Part shown: positions 33,510 through 41,483 of the stretch, in pieces
How positions within the stretch are numbered: position 1 is the stretch's first letter
Layout: each line of letters starts with the position of its first letter
Source of the DNA: an uncultured Faecalicoccus sp.
GTDB lineage: Bacteria; Bacillota_I; Bacilli_A; Erysipelotrichales; Erysipelotrichaceae
Assembly (NCBI RefSeq): GCF_944327125.1
Contig: NZ_CALVGO010000007.1
Coordinates: 1-41,483 of the forward strand
DNA length: 41,483 bases
Reading direction: 5' to 3'
Made by a program: the position numbers and the translations under genes
Notes under the pieces: model-generated
What the model was told of the DNA's origin: nothing
Database searches by the model: none
What the model saw: only the letters and a program-made list of their open reading frames with translations

Positions 33510-34342
33510 AAACGATAGGAATCGTAGGTTTGGGGGTCATGGGAGCCAGCTTTGCCAAACGCTTGTCGCAAAAAGGCTATGCGGTATATGGATTTGAAGT
33601 TTCACAGAAAGTACTGGATCTGGCCTTGGCTAAGCAAATCATCACAAAAGGAACAACAGAACCCAGGGAGCTCTTATGGGAATGTGACGAAATCATTCTG
33701 GCTCTGTATCCTACACAGATCTTGCCATGGGTAAAGGAAAATCAGAAATACTTTCGACCGCAGACCCTTTTAATGGATATCAGCGGTGTGAAGTCCAATA
33801 TCATTCTTCCTGTTCAGGAAATCCTTCGAAACGATGTGGAACTCATCAGTATTCACCCGATGTGCGGAAGAGAATCCCGGGGAATCGAATTCAGCGATGA
33901 AACGATCTTTGACGGAGCCAATTATATTGTTGTACCGACTTCGAGAAATTCCAAAGAAGCCATTCAGACTGCCAGAGAATTGGGAAGTGTCCTGGGAGTC
34001 AAACGAATCAATGAGCTGAGTATAGAAGAACACGATCGAATGATTGGTTTTCTGTCTCAGCTGACGCATGTGATTGCCGTCAGTTTGATGAATACTCACG
34101 AGAACAGTCATCTTGTGGAATATACGGGAGACAGTTTTCGAGATCTGACAAGGATCGCTTCCATCAATGAAGATCTCTGGAGCGAATTGTTTGTTTTAAA
34201 TAAGGATATTCTTCTGGAGGAGATCGATCAGTTCATGGAGGCCGTATCGCATTTTAAAACGGCGTTGAAACAAGAAGATACAGAGGAAATGAAGCGCTTG
34301 TTTATTCAGTCGACCCAGCGAAGAGAGCGTTTTAATCAATAA
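33506..34342 (+). CDS. tyrA: Prephenate dehydrogenase
   Basis: NAD-dependent oxidative decarboxylation of prephenate to hydroxyphenylpyruvate for tyrosine. The 278-residue protein has the Rossmann loop GLGVMGASFAKRL, ISIHPMCGRES (the HPM substrate motif) and QLTHVIAVSLM. There is no ACT domain at the C-terminus, so feedback control by tyrosine through that domain is not expected. The GTG start overlaps the aroA stop codon in GTGA. Confidence 0.93.
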   Translation: MKTIGIVGLGVMGASFAKRLSQKGYAVYGFEVSQKVLDLALAKQIITKGTTEPRELLWECDEIILALYPTQILPWVKENQKYFRPQTLLMDISGVKSNIILPVQEILRNDVELISIHPMCGRESRGIEFSDETIFDGANYIVVPTSRNSKEAIQTARELGSVLGVKRINELSIEEHDRMIGFLSQLTHVIAVSLMNTHENSHLVEYTGDSFRDLTRIASINEDLWSELFVLNKDILLEEIDQFMEAVSHFKTALKQEDTEEMKRLFIQSTQRRERFNQ

Positions 34343-34344
34343 TT

Positions 34345-34647
34345 ATGAAAAAAGTACGAATCACAGCTCTTCGGCAGACGGTCTATGCCGATTTGATCGA
34401 AAAATATGAAAATCCGCTCTTGCATGCCTGTTTCATTCAGGAAGGGCAGACATGGATCAGTCAGGATGCTTGTTGTCCTTCAGGGTTTTGCGAAAGCGCC
34501 TGGATGAACCTCTATCCCTATGTGCTGGCTCTGGCTTCAGGGGCAAAAGACTTGCACGATGGATGGATGAAAGATCCTAAAAGCGCAATGATCAGCTGCA
34601 ACGACGGATTCAGACCATTTTCTTTCTATTTAGAAACGGTGGAGTAA
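34345..34647 (+). CDS. TIGR04076-like small protein
   Basis: A 100-residue protein of unknown function. I recognise the TIGR04076 pattern: KKVRITALRQTVYADL at the start, an acidic/aromatic centre with CCPSGFCESAWMNLYPYVLALASG, and the end SCNDGFRPFSFYLE. Four Cys in DACCPSGFCE and ISCND are notable and could bind a metal or cluster (inference). It begins 2 bases after tyrA without its own clear ribosome site, so it is probably translated by coupling. A flavodoxin follows by 2 bases. Confidence 0.75.
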   Translation: MKKVRITALRQTVYADLIEKYENPLLHACFIQEGQTWISQDACCPSGFCESAWMNLYPYVLALASGAKDLHDGWMKDPKSAMISCNDGFRPFSFYLETVE

Positions 34648-34649
34648 GT

Positions 34650-35162
34650 ATGAAAATCAGTATTGTTTATGACAGTGTAACAGGAAACACGAAGAAAATC
34701 GCAGAAGCGATATATGAAGTTTTAAAAGAAGAGACGATATCCTTTGGAAAAGACTATGACGAACAGGCCGATCTTTATTTCATCGGCTCCTGGACGGACA
34801 AAGGAAACTGTTCAGAGAAGATCCAGGACGTTTTAAAAAAAGTCCAGGGGAAAAAGATCGCATATTTTGGTACTTGCGGATTTGGCGGATCGTTAAATTA
34901 TTACGAAGCTTTATATCAAAGAGCGGCTTCTTTTATCGATTCATCAAATACCGTCATCGGTCACTTTTATTGTCCAGGACAGATGCCGGAGGCGGTAAAG
35001 ACGCGTTATGAATCGTTATTAAAGGCCCATCCGGAAGATCAAAAGCTGCAGGTCAGTTTAGAGAATTTTGAACAAGTCAAAGGGCATCCAGATCTTAAAG
35101 ATATGCAGGATGCCAGGACATGGGCATTGAAAATGAAAGAGGAGGCTTTACGATGCGAATAG
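34650..35162 (+). CDS. Flavodoxin-like protein
   Basis: A 170-residue FMN-binding electron carrier or flavin reductase of flavodoxin fold. The phosphate-binding loop is YDSVTGNTKKIAEAI at residues about 7-21, followed by FIGSWTDKGNCSEKI and YFGTCGFGGS, where the flavin ring would lie. GGAG precedes the ATG. It overlaps the next gene by 10 bases. The electron partner is unknown; the Cys-rich small protein upstream is a candidate. Confidence 0.82.
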   Translation: MKISIVYDSVTGNTKKIAEAIYEVLKEETISFGKDYDEQADLYFIGSWTDKGNCSEKIQDVLKKVQGKKIAYFGTCGFGGSLNYYEALYQRAASFIDSSNTVIGHFYCPGQMPEAVKTRYESLLKAHPEDQKLQVSLENFEQVKGHPDLKDMQDARTWALKMKEEALRCE

Positions 35163-35992
35163 GTTGGATTGGTGCAGGAATCATGGGAAATCCCATGGTA
35201 TCTCATTTGATGAAACACGGATATACGATGCATGTATACGCCAGACATCCAGAAAAAGTACAGAATCTGATCGATGAAGGAGCCGTTTTAGAAACCGATA
35301 TTCCTTCACTGGTCCATCATTGCGATGTGATCTGTACCATGGTGGGTTTTGTCAGCGATGTTCAGGAGGTTTATGAAAAAATATTGGAGGCCATTGAACC
35401 GCACAAGATCTGTATTGATTTCACGACGTCAGACGTTCAGCTGGCCATGGATCTGCATGAAAAAGGAAAAGAAAAACAAGTAGAAGTTTTGGATGCTCCG
35501 GTGACCGGAGGCGACACAGGGGCCAGACAAGGAACGCTGACCGTTTTGGTGGGAGGTTCCAAAGAGGTGTTTGATTCTCTTCAAGGTGTGTTTAACGCAT
35601 TTGGAAAGAACGTTTACTATTGCGGCCAGGCAGGAGCCGGTCAAAAAGTAAAGATTGCCAATCAGATCATGATCGCCAATACACTTCAGGGGATCTGTGA
35701 GGCCATGAGCTATTTGAAAGGACAGGATCTGGATCCGGATCTTGTGAACCAGTATTTAAAGGAAGGCGCTGCGGGTTCCAAACAGCTGGAGATCAATGGC
35801 GCCAAGATGGTTTTAGAAGATTTTGAACCTGGCTTTTATATCAAACATTTTGTCAAGGATCTGAAGATCGCCTTAAGTCAGGACAAGGTGAAACTGGCCG
35901 GAGTGGAAAGAGTGATCTCTGAATATATCGATTTAATGGACAAAGGCTACGGGGACAAGGGCACGCAGGCTCTGATCAAATTTTTTGAATAA
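35153..35992 (+). CDS. Beta-hydroxyacid dehydrogenase (3-hydroxyisobutyrate/tartronate semialdehyde reductase type)
   Basis: NAD(P)-dependent enzyme of 279 residues. It has the Rossmann start GWIGAGIMGNPMV, the substrate motif DAPVTGGDTGARQGT and the catalytic Lys region GAGQKVKIANQIM. The usual Asn-Asn after the Lys is Asn-Gln. GAGGAGG lies before the start at 35153. The exact substrate is not predictable from sequence. It closes the aro-linked run and is followed by a strong terminator. Confidence 0.88.
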   Translation: MRIGWIGAGIMGNPMVSHLMKHGYTMHVYARHPEKVQNLIDEGAVLETDIPSLVHHCDVICTMVGFVSDVQEVYEKILEAIEPHKICIDFTTSDVQLAMDLHEKGKEKQVEVLDAPVTGGDTGARQGTLTVLVGGSKEVFDSLQGVFNAFGKNVYYCGQAGAGQKVKIANQIMIANTLQGICEAMSYLKGQDLDPDLVNQYLKEGAAGSKQLEINGAKMVLEDFEPGFYIKHFVKDLKIALSQDKVKLAGVERVISEYIDLMDKGYGDKGTQALIKFFE

Positions 35993-36014
35993 AACCGCAA
36001 AGGCGGTTTTTTTT
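35992..36014 (+). terminator. Terminator of the aro-linked run
   Basis: AAACCGC-AAAG-GCGGTTT followed by T residues; it begins on the last base of the dehydrogenase stop codon. Confidence 0.85.
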
Positions 36015-36043
36015 CTTTGAAAGTATGTGAAATTATAGAATTG

Positions 36044-36070
36044 TTAGCACAGTTATTGACAGAGTGCTAA
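36044..36070. promoter_or_regulatory. CIRCE-like HrcA operator upstream of ftsH
   Basis: TTAGCACAG-N9-GAGTGCTAA. The consensus CIRCE is TTAGCACTC-N9-GAGTGCTAA, so the right arm is perfect and the left arm differs only in its last two bases. The spacing of nine is exact. It covers the -35 hexamer of the promoter below, so HrcA binding would block transcription of ftsH until heat stress. Confidence 0.82.
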
Positions 36071-36083
36071 AAACAGTTATAAT
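36056..36083 (+). promoter_or_regulatory. Sigma-A promoter of ftsH
   Basis: TTGACA (36056-36061) and TATAAT (36078-36083), both perfect, with a 16-base spacer. This is the strongest consensus promoter in the window. The -35 lies inside the CIRCE-like element. Transcript start is expected near 36090. Confidence 0.85.
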
Positions 36084-36108
36084 GCCCTGTATAAACAGGG
36101 GGTATTGT

Positions 36109-37965
36109 ATGAATCAGAAACCAAAAAAATCACTTTATCGATATTATATGATCATTATCGCAGTGATCCTGTGTTTGAATTTTATTGTTGCACCTTTGAT
36201 ACGCTCCAGCCGCATTGAGACCACGGCCTATTCAGATTTTCTGGATGCGATCGAAGAAAAACAGGTGGAAAATGTACAAATTGAAAACCAGGAGGTCTTC
36301 TATACGTTAAAAGAGGACAATAAAACATACGAAACGGGATTGATGAACGATCCCGATCTGGTGAATCGTCTTGAAGATGCCCAGGCGACATTTACCCAGG
36401 TCGTTTCGGATACGGTCAATCCGTTCGTGTATTATCTTCTGACCTTGCTTCTTCCGCTGATCGTTTTTTTCTGGCTGGGAAGAAGAACTTTCAAAAAGAT
36501 TCAGGATAAGACCGGCAATGAAAGCATGTCGTTTGGACAGTCCGGCTTTGGTTTTGGCAATCTGGGAAAATCCAACGTGAAGGTCTATGAGGGAAACAAG
36601 ACCGGCACAACGTTTAAGGATGTTGCCGGGCAAAATGAGGCCAAAGAAAGCTTGAAAGAGATCGTAGATTTCTTAAACGATCCTCAGAAATATAAATCCA
36701 TTGGAGCCCGCATGCCCAAAGGGGCCCTTCTGGTGGGGCCTCCAGGGACAGGAAAAACATTATTGGCCAAAGCGGTTGCCGGAGAAGCCGGCGTTCCTTT
36801 CTTTTCCATTTCCGGTTCGGAATTTGTCGAAATGTTTGTCGGCCGCGGGGCTGCCAAAGTGCGTGATCTTTTTAAACAGGCTCGAGAAAAAGCACCTTGT
36901 ATCGTATTTATCGATGAGATCGATACGATTGGTAAAAAGCGGGATGGCGCCGGATTGACAGGTAACGACGAAAGAGAGCAGACCTTGAACCAGCTGTTGG
37001 CTGAAATGGATGGATTTGACGGATCGGATGGTGTTGTTTTACTGGCGGCAACCAATCGTCCGGAGACCTTGGACCCGGCTTTGACAAGACCCGGCCGTTT
37101 TGACCGTCAGATTCCTGTGGAGCTCCCGGATCTTACCGGACGGGAAGCCATCCTCCGTCTTCATGCGAAAAAGGTGAAATGTTCCCCGGAAATTGATTTC
37201 AATATGGTCGCAAGAGCCAGTGCCGGTGCCAGCGGAGCCGATTTGGCCAATATGGTCAATGAGGCCGCTTTAAGAGCGGTTCGTGACGGTCGAAAGTCAG
37301 TGGTTCAAAAAGATTTGGAAGAAGCCATTGAGGTTGTGATTGCCGGAGAGCAGAAAAAAGGGACCACGATCTCCAATAAGGAAAGAATGATCGTCGCTTA
37401 TCATGAAATTGGACATGCACTGGTGGCGGCCAAATGCCAGAACACGGCACCGGTTCATAAAATAACGATCATTCCCCGCACCAAAGGGGCCTTAGGGTAT
37501 ACGATGCAGGTGGAACAGGATGAACAGTATCTCATCTCCAAAGAAGATGCCTATCATCGGCTGATGATCTATACAGGTGGCCGCTGTGCGGAAGAACTGA
37601 TTTTCAATACGATAACAACAGGTGCCTCTAACGATATCGAACAGGCCACTAAACTGGCCAGAGGAATGATCACACGCTATGGCATGAGTGAAAATTTTGG
37701 CATGATGGCCCTGGAAACGGTCAACAATGCCTATCTTGGCGGGGATACCAGCCTTCAATGTTCAAACGATACCGCCGCAAAAATCGATGATGAAGTCATC
37801 AGCCTGATCAAAAAAGCCCATGATGAAGCGTACCAGATCTTGTCAGAGAACAAGATGAAGCTCCATGAACTGGCCAAGTATCTGTATGAAAAGGAGACCA
37901 TTACCGGCGAAGAGTTTATGGAGATCTTGAATCGTCCGGCTTGTTTGCCCGATGTGAAATCATGA
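36109..37965 (+). CDS. ftsH: ATP-dependent membrane protease FtsH
   Basis: Membrane-anchored AAA+ zinc protease that removes misfolded and regulatory proteins. The 618-residue protein has two membrane segments (about residues 10-30 and 108-125) flanking an extracytoplasmic domain. The AAA domain has Walker A GPPGTGKT at 210-217, Walker [10 protein letters not shown] and the second region of homology RPGRFDRQI. The peptidase motif HEIGH is at 432-436. The ATG at 36109 has AGGGGG 6 bases upstream; the frame extends 15 codons further but runs into the promoter. No obvious terminator follows, only a GU-rich hairpin without a T run. Confidence 0.96.
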   Translation: MNQKPKKSLYRYYMIIIAVILCLNFIVAPLIRSSRIETTAYSDFLDAIEEKQVENVQIENQEVFYTLKEDNKTYETGLMNDPDLVNRLEDAQATFTQVVSDTVNPFVYYLLTLLLPLIVFFWLGRRTFKKIQDKTGNESMSFGQSGFGFGNLGKSNVKVYEGNKTGTTFKDVAGQNEAKESLKEIVDFLNDPQKYKSIGARMPKGALLVGPPGTGKTLLAKAVAGEAGVPFFSISGSEFVEMFVGRGAAKVRDLFKQAREKAPCIVFIDEIDTIGKKRDGAGLTGNDEREQTLNQLLAEMDGFDGSDGVVLLAATNRPETLDPALTRPGRFDRQIPVELPDLTGREAILRLHAKKVKCSPEIDFNMVARASAGASGADLANMVNEAALRAVRDGRKSVVQKDLEEAIEVVIAGEQKKGTTISNKERMIVAYHEIGHALVAAKCQNTAPVHKITIIPRTKGALGYTMQVEQDEQYLISKEDAYHRLMIYTGGRCAEELIFNTITTGASNDIEQATKLARGMITRYGMSENFGMMALETVNNAYLGGDTSLQCSNDTAAKIDDEVISLIKKAHDEAYQILSENKMKLHELAKYLYEKETITGEEFMEILNRPACLPDVKS

Positions 37966-38004
37966 TTTGTTCGCTTTTCGGGCAAAAGTGTACACGGTGA
38001 GAAC

Positions 38005-38033
38005 TAGACGTTTAAAAAGACATCTTCTACAAT
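38005..38033 (+). promoter_or_regulatory. Promoter for the XRE regulator
   Basis: TAGACG (38005-38010) and TACAAT (38028-38033) with a 17-base spacer, followed by AAGGAGG before the ATG at 38053. Confidence 0.5.
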
Positions 38034-38052
38034 ATTCTTAAGGAGGATAAAA

Positions 38053-38502
38053 ATGGATCTGGGAAAAAATTTATCGGCGGCAAGAAAGAAAAAGGGGATG
38101 TCGCAGGAGGAAGTGGCAGAACATCTGGGAATCAGCCGGCAGACGGTTTCAAAATGGGAAACCAATGAAACTTTGCCCGATGTTTTTCAGGCAAACAAAC
38201 TGGCAAAACTGTATGATATGTCACTGGATAAACTGATGGAATACGATGTGCAGATAGAAGCGATCGAAAAGGCAATCCAGAACACGAGTGAAGAAACCAC
38301 CAAGAAAGTCGACTGGACAAAGATGTGGGCCCAAAAATATCCGGTTCTGGCAACGTATCCGGAAAAAGTGGATTGCGCATATTATGCCCGTGAACTTCGA
38401 AATCTAATCCATACGCTTCAAAAAGAGTATGATTATAATGAGCTGGATGCGATGTTGGTGCTCAAAGATATTCTGGGAAAAACATGGAATAAAAAAAGTT
38501 AG
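38053..38502 (+). CDS. XRE-family transcriptional regulator
   Basis: The 149-residue protein has an N-terminal Cro/C1-type helix-turn-helix (LSAARKKKGMSQEEVAEHLG, then ISRQTVSKWETNE) over residues 5-60. The C-terminal part of about 80 residues is helical and not recognised. It could be a ligand-binding or dimerisation domain. Perfect AAGGAGG upstream. Its target is unknown; it is followed tail to tail by hypE, and a shared hairpin lies on its stop codon. Confidence 0.88.
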   Translation: MDLGKNLSAARKKKGMSQEEVAEHLGISRQTVSKWETNETLPDVFQANKLAKLYDMSLDKLMEYDVQIEAIEKAIQNTSEETTKKVDWTKMWAQKYPVLATYPEKVDCAYYARELRNLIHTLQKEYDYNELDAMLVLKDILGKTWNKKS

Positions 38503-38514
38503 GCAAGGCCTAAC
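38491..38514 (-). terminator. Terminator of the hyp operon
   Basis: GTTAGGC-AAG-GCCTAAC (38498-38514); on the minus strand it is followed by seven T (38497-38491). The hairpin overlaps the stop codons of both the XRE gene and hypE. Confidence 0.82.
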
Positions 38515-39478
38515 AAATTCTTGGCAAGGGTCTTCCGGTCAATTTGTGTAATTGACGGAGGGCCCCTATTTTTGTCCTTAAATAGAGTTTTTTAGGATGA
38601 TCCTTTGTGATCCTTCCGATGATGCGTGCCTCTTTTCCTAAGGCGGAACAAAGATCGGCAGCTTCCTTTTGATCGACGATGCACAACATCCGTCCTTCAC
38701 AGGCAAGATACAGGGGATCCAATCCCAGGATGGAACACAGTGTTTCGACGTCTTTATCAACAGGCAAGGCATCTTCCCACAATTCCATGCCAAAATCCGA
38801 TCTTTCGATCAATTCGATACAAGTAGTGGCAACGCCTCCGCGGGTAGGATCGCGCAGGATCCGAAGTCCTTCACAGGCAAAGGCCTGAAACGCTTTCTCT
38901 TTTAAAAGGGCACAGTCCGAGTGTAATTCGCCTTGAATGCGGATGTCTTCACGGGCCATAAAAACACTGGCTCCATGCCGGCCCATGCTTCCCGACAAGA
39001 TCACAGCATCGTTTTCCTGGTACTGATATCCGGTCTTTTTTTTCAAAAAACCAATACCGGATGTGTTGATAAAGATCTGGTTTCCTTTTTGTCTTTCTAT
39101 GACCTTAGTATCTCCGGTCACTAAGGAAACACCGGCCTGAGCGCAAACGGTTGACAGGGACTGCAGGATCTGTTTTAGGTCTTCGATATCAAAGCCTTCT
39201 TCAAGGATCAAAGCGCAAGAAAGGTATTTTGGATCGCCGCCGGCCATGCAGATGTCATTGATAGTGCCGCAGGCGGCCAGTTTACCGATATCGCCGCCAG
39301 GAAATTTCCAGGGATCGACGATAAAACTATCGGTAGAAAACACTAGCTGGTCATTGAGAACGGCACCATCCTTGAGTTCTTTTAAAGCGGGATCCTCAAA
39401 ACTGGGAATGATCAGTTCATCGATCAAATCGGAAGTCAGCTGTCCGCCGCTTCCATGATCCAGGGTGATTTTTTTCAT
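38510..39478 (-). CDS. hypE: Hydrogenase maturation protein HypE
   Basis: Converts the carbamoyl group on its C-terminal Cys to thiocyanate, the source of cyanide ligands for NiFe hydrogenase. The 322-residue PurM-like protein starts with LDHGSGGQLTSDLI and has the Gly-rich GDIGKLAACGTINDICMAGG and RDPTRGGVATT motifs. It ends exactly in PRIC, so the essential Cys is the last residue. It overlaps hypD by 4 bases and ends the operon. Confidence 0.96.
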   Translation of the reverse strand: MKKITLDHGSGGQLTSDLIDELIIPSFEDPALKELKDGAVLNDQLVFSTDSFIVDPWKFPGGDIGKLAACGTINDICMAGGDPKYLSCALILEEGFDIEDLKQILQSLSTVCAQAGVSLVTGDTKVIERQKGNQIFINTSGIGFLKKKTGYQYQENDAVILSGSMGRHGASVFMAREDIRIQGELHSDCALLKEKAFQAFACEGLRILRDPTRGGVATTCIELIERSDFGMELWEDALPVDKDVETLCSILGLDPLYLACEGRMLCIVDQKEAADLCSALGKEARIIGRITKDHPKKLYLRTKIGALRQLHKLTGRPLPRIC

Positions 39479-40503
39479 AGTGTTTCCTCCTCATAATAAT
39501 AGCTGGCTGCACAGGCACCTTCGCTGGAAACCATACAGGGGCCAACGGGGTGATAGGGGGTGCAGCTTTTATGGAACAAAGGACATTGGTGCGGTGACAA
39601 AGTACCGCAAAGGATATCGGCACATCGGCATCCGGCGGGTTCTTTATTGGTCATCTTTTCAAGATCAAAATGTTTCCAGGCATCCCAGGCTTCGTATTCT
39701 TTTCGAATCTGAAGTCCGCTTTGTTTCAGAAGGCCAAGCCCTCTCCAAAGTGAATCTCTGGATTCAAAAACTTCTTCGATCAAAGACAGGGCAGCCGGGT
39801 TTCCCTTTTTTTTGACGGCCCGGGTGTAAGTATTCTCAAGCTTTGGGGTCTTTTTGTCGATCATCTGGATCAGTTTTTCAATGGAAATCAGAAGGTCCTC
39901 TTCTTCAAACCCGCAGATCACGCCAGGCTTGTGATATGTTTTGGGAAGAAAGGAAAAACTGGTTTCGCCCAAGATCACGGCCACATGCCCGGGGCAAAGA
40001 AATCCGTCGATCTGGGTATCGGGCGCCTCTAAAACTGCCTCCATGGCAGGCTGGGTTCTTTTCAGAGCGCTTAGAAAATAAAAGTTTTGAAGCTTTTGTT
40101 TCTTTGCCTCTTTGATACAGAGGGCACTTCCCGGGGCGGTGGTTTCAAATCCGACTCCTAAAAAAAGGATGTCTTTTGAAGGATTCTTTTTGGCGATCTC
40201 CAGGGCTTCCATACACGAAAGACAAATGCGGACGTTGGCATACTCATGCAGACTTTGGCCCTGACTTCCCGGTACCTTCAACATATCGCCATAACTGCAC
40301 AGGATCTTATTGGGATCTTCTGCCAGCTTACATGCGGTATCGATATAGGAAGAAGGGGTAACGCAGACAGGGCATCCGGGGCCGGAGATCAATTGTACAT
40401 TGTCCGGCAGCAGGGATTTGATTCCGGATCGCGCAATGGCCATGGTATGGGTGCCGCAGACTTCCATGATCTTAATGGGACGGTTTGGCTTACTGAATCT
40501 CAT
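39475..40503 (-). CDS. hypD: Hydrogenase maturation protein HypD
   Basis: Iron-sulfur scaffold on which Fe(CN)2CO is assembled with HypC and HypE. Motifs seen are EVCGTHTMAI, GPGCPVCVTP, GFETTAP and the C-terminal Cys-rich part (CRCADILCG...CPLFHKSC...GPCMVSSEGAC). Length is 342 residues from the ATG at 40503, which has AGGAGA upstream. The N-terminus reaches the EVCGTHT motif after only about 14 residues, while most HypD have a 25-40 residue lead with a FRDPE-like helix. The frame is open further upstream but overlaps hypC and shows no family resemblance. Function is probably intact. Confidence 0.93.
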   Translation of the reverse strand: MRFSKPNRPIKIMEVCGTHTMAIARSGIKSLLPDNVQLISGPGCPVCVTPSSYIDTACKLAEDPNKILCSYGDMLKVPGSQGQSLHEYANVRICLSCMEALEIAKKNPSKDILFLGVGFETTAPGSALCIKEAKKQKLQNFYFLSALKRTQPAMEAVLEAPDTQIDGFLCPGHVAVILGETSFSFLPKTYHKPGVICGFEEEDLLISIEKLIQMIDKKTPKLENTYTRAVKKKGNPAALSLIEEVFESRDSLWRGLGLLKQSGLQIRKEYEAWDAWKHFDLEKMTNKEPAGCRCADILCGTLSPHQCPLFHKSCTPYHPVGPCMVSSEGACAASYYYEEETL

Positions 40504-40711
40504 CGAAGATCTCCTGATAAATCGATCGGGTCTTTTGGGCTTCACCGGCATCGATGATCTCAATCGCAAAGCCGGCATGAACCAAGACTTCATCACCAAC
40601 TTTGACGCCGGGCACAAAATCAATGCGGATCTCCTGAGAGAGCCCGTTGGCCTGAACAAGGGCCTTATTTTGATCGATCTTTTGTACTGTCAATGGAATC
40701 GCAAGACACAT
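40490..40711 (-). CDS. hypC: Hydrogenase maturation chaperone HypC
   Basis: Small chaperone that carries the iron moiety between HypD and the hydrogenase large subunit. The 73-residue protein begins MCLAIP with the essential Cys2, and has the conserved GDEVLVHAGFAIEIID stretch. AAGGAAG lies before the ATG inside the end of hypF. It overlaps the hypD start by 14 bases. Confidence 0.95.
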   Translation of the reverse strand: MCLAIPLTVQKIDQNKALVQANGLSQEIRIDFVPGVKVGDEVLVHAGFAIEIIDAGEAQKTRSIYQEIFDEIQ

Positions 40712-40715
40712 CGTA

Positions 40716-41483
40716 TCACTTCCTTCTTTTATGGGCGATGGCAAGCTGCCCTAAGGCAATGCCTTCATCGTTACAGCTGACTTCCCGGTGCCAGAAAACA
40801 GGGTAATGCAGCTGCATCAATTTTTCAATCAAACCATGGAGTATCGTCATATTTTGAAAACAGCCGCCGCTGAGCACAACAGGCTTCTTTTCTGGATTCA
40901 AAGTTTTTACCTGATCGATGGCCATCTCTATCAGGGTATTCATCATCTTTTTGGCCTGGATCGAAGGTTGTTCGGCTTCTGTCAAAGCCATAAGGATCAT
41001 TTCTTTCCAGTCAAAATAACGGATCCCGTTTTGAATATAAAACGAGTAAGGATATGTTTTATCGGTTTGTGCTGCCATGTTTTCCAGACTGACAGGGGCC
41101 TCTCCTTCGTAGCGCCGTTTGGTCTTTGATGTGATCAAAGAGTAGAAACCATCAAAGAGTCTTCCCATGCTTGTGCAGGACAGGCTGTGAGGCATACCGA
41201 TCGTTTTAAGAAGTTCCTGTTTTTCTTTTTCAAAAAGTAAGATTTCCTGACCGGCTTCCAGGCTTAACGCAAGGCCGATGCGGCCGATCTCTACGATGGC
41301 CTTTTCGTTTCCTATCAAAGGAATCGGGCGAATGGAACCCATACGGCGAAAGTCTTTTCGATCGCCCATGAGAAATTCACCGCCCCAGAGAGAACCGTCC
41401 TCTCCATATCCGGTTCCATCCCATATAATACCGAAGCACTCTTCATCCAGATCGTTTTCGAACATGCAGGAGGCCATATGGGC
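40716..41483 (-). CDS. hypF: Carbamoyltransferase HypF, C-terminal part (cut by window edge)
   Basis: Makes the carbamoyl group that HypE turns into cyanide. Only the C-terminal 255 or so residues are inside the window. They match the Kae1/YrdC-linked carbamoyltransferase domain: AHMASCM at the edge (a metal-binding His), WDGTGYGEDGSLWGGEFL and VVLSGGCFQNMTIL, with the end NDEGIALGQLAIA. The upstream acylphosphatase, zinc-finger and YrdC domains must lie to the right. The stop codon is 4 bases from the hypC start. Confidence 0.94.
   Translation of the reverse strand, partial: AHMASCMFENDLDEECFGIIWDGTGYGEDGSLWGGEFLMGDRKDFRRMGSIRPIPLIGNEKAIVEIGRIGLALSLEAGQEILLFEKEKQELLKTIGMPHSLSCTSMGRLFDGFYSLITSKTKRRYEGEAPVSLENMAAQTDKTYPYSFYIQNGIRYFDWKEMILMALTEAEQPSIQAKKMMNTLIEMAIDQVKTLNPEKKPVVLSGGCFQNMTILHGLIEKLMQLHYPVFWHREVSCNDEGIALGQLAIAHKRRK

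Noticed and set aside
37957-37992. AAATCATGATTT palindrome and a following GU hairpin at the end of ftsH
   Set aside because: The palindrome spans the stop codon and is a single occurrence; the hairpin lacks a T run, so neither a terminator nor an operator can be supported.

Overview
The window looks like a chromosomal segment of a low-GC Gram-positive bacterium (Bacillota). The signs are endonuclease-type MutL, HPr kinase/phosphorylase, a DarA c-di-AMP receptor, a PerR-type regulator next to rubrerythrin, a perfect Bacillus-type parS, a CIRCE-like element, and Shine-Dalgarno sequences close to AAGGAGG. Gene order and the anaerobic flavour (formate-THF ligase, rubrerythrin, NiFe-hydrogenase maturation) would fit a gut Erysipelotrichia-like organism; that placement is inference. 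The tadA-dnaX-recR block and the parS suggest a position near the replication origin. Almost everything is core chromosomal. No prophage, insertion sequence, integron or CRISPR array was seen.

Layout. (1) 1-2835: tadA (left end missing), dnaX with a parS inside its linker, and recR. (2) 2836-4335: an AT-rich 412-base gap studded with TCATATGA palindromes, then a small HTH/coiled-coil/aromatic-tail protein resembling the RocS/DUF536 type, then a convergent CYTH gene. (3) 4394-6417: nadK facing rodA/ftsW. (4) 6493-13324: mutS-mutL-miaA-tcdA-lipid kinase. (5) 13382-20073: uvrA-hprK-(lgt::ppaX fusion)-trxB, then a stand-alone PocR-domain protein. (6) 20122-28575: patatin (minus strand), darA, perR-rbr, an orphan mannose-family PTS EIIC, purD-fhs, a Cof-type HAD phosphatase, trxA and an Rpn-family nuclease. 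(7) 28619-29992, minus strand: tRNA-Pro(CGG), azlD, azlC and a small heavy-metal-associated protein. (8) 30133-35992: aroB-aroC-aroA-tyrA, then a TIGR04076-like protein, a flavodoxin and a beta-hydroxyacid dehydrogenase in one tight run. (9) 36109-38502: ftsH behind a CIRCE-like/sigma-A promoter, and an XRE regulator. (10) 38510-41483, minus strand: hypF (truncated by the window edge)-hypC-hypD-hypE.

How the parts fit. HprK makes pyrophosphate when it dephosphorylates HPr by phosphorolysis, and PpaX removes it; here PpaX is the C-terminal half of the Lgt polypeptide. PerR and rubrerythrin form a peroxide-defence pair, with a dyad just before perR. The aro genes carry carbon through three steps from DAHP towards chorismate, and then to the tyrosine branch. 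The hyp genes build the Fe(CN)2CO part of a NiFe hydrogenase whose structural genes lie outside.

The best candidate for something undescribed is at 1.5-4.3 kb. Seven perfect TCATATGA palindromes surround a gene for a putative membrane-tethered DNA-binding coiled-coil protein, and two of them lie within about 190 bases of a perfect parS inside dnaX. This could be a chromosome-anchoring or segregation module with its own binding-site array.
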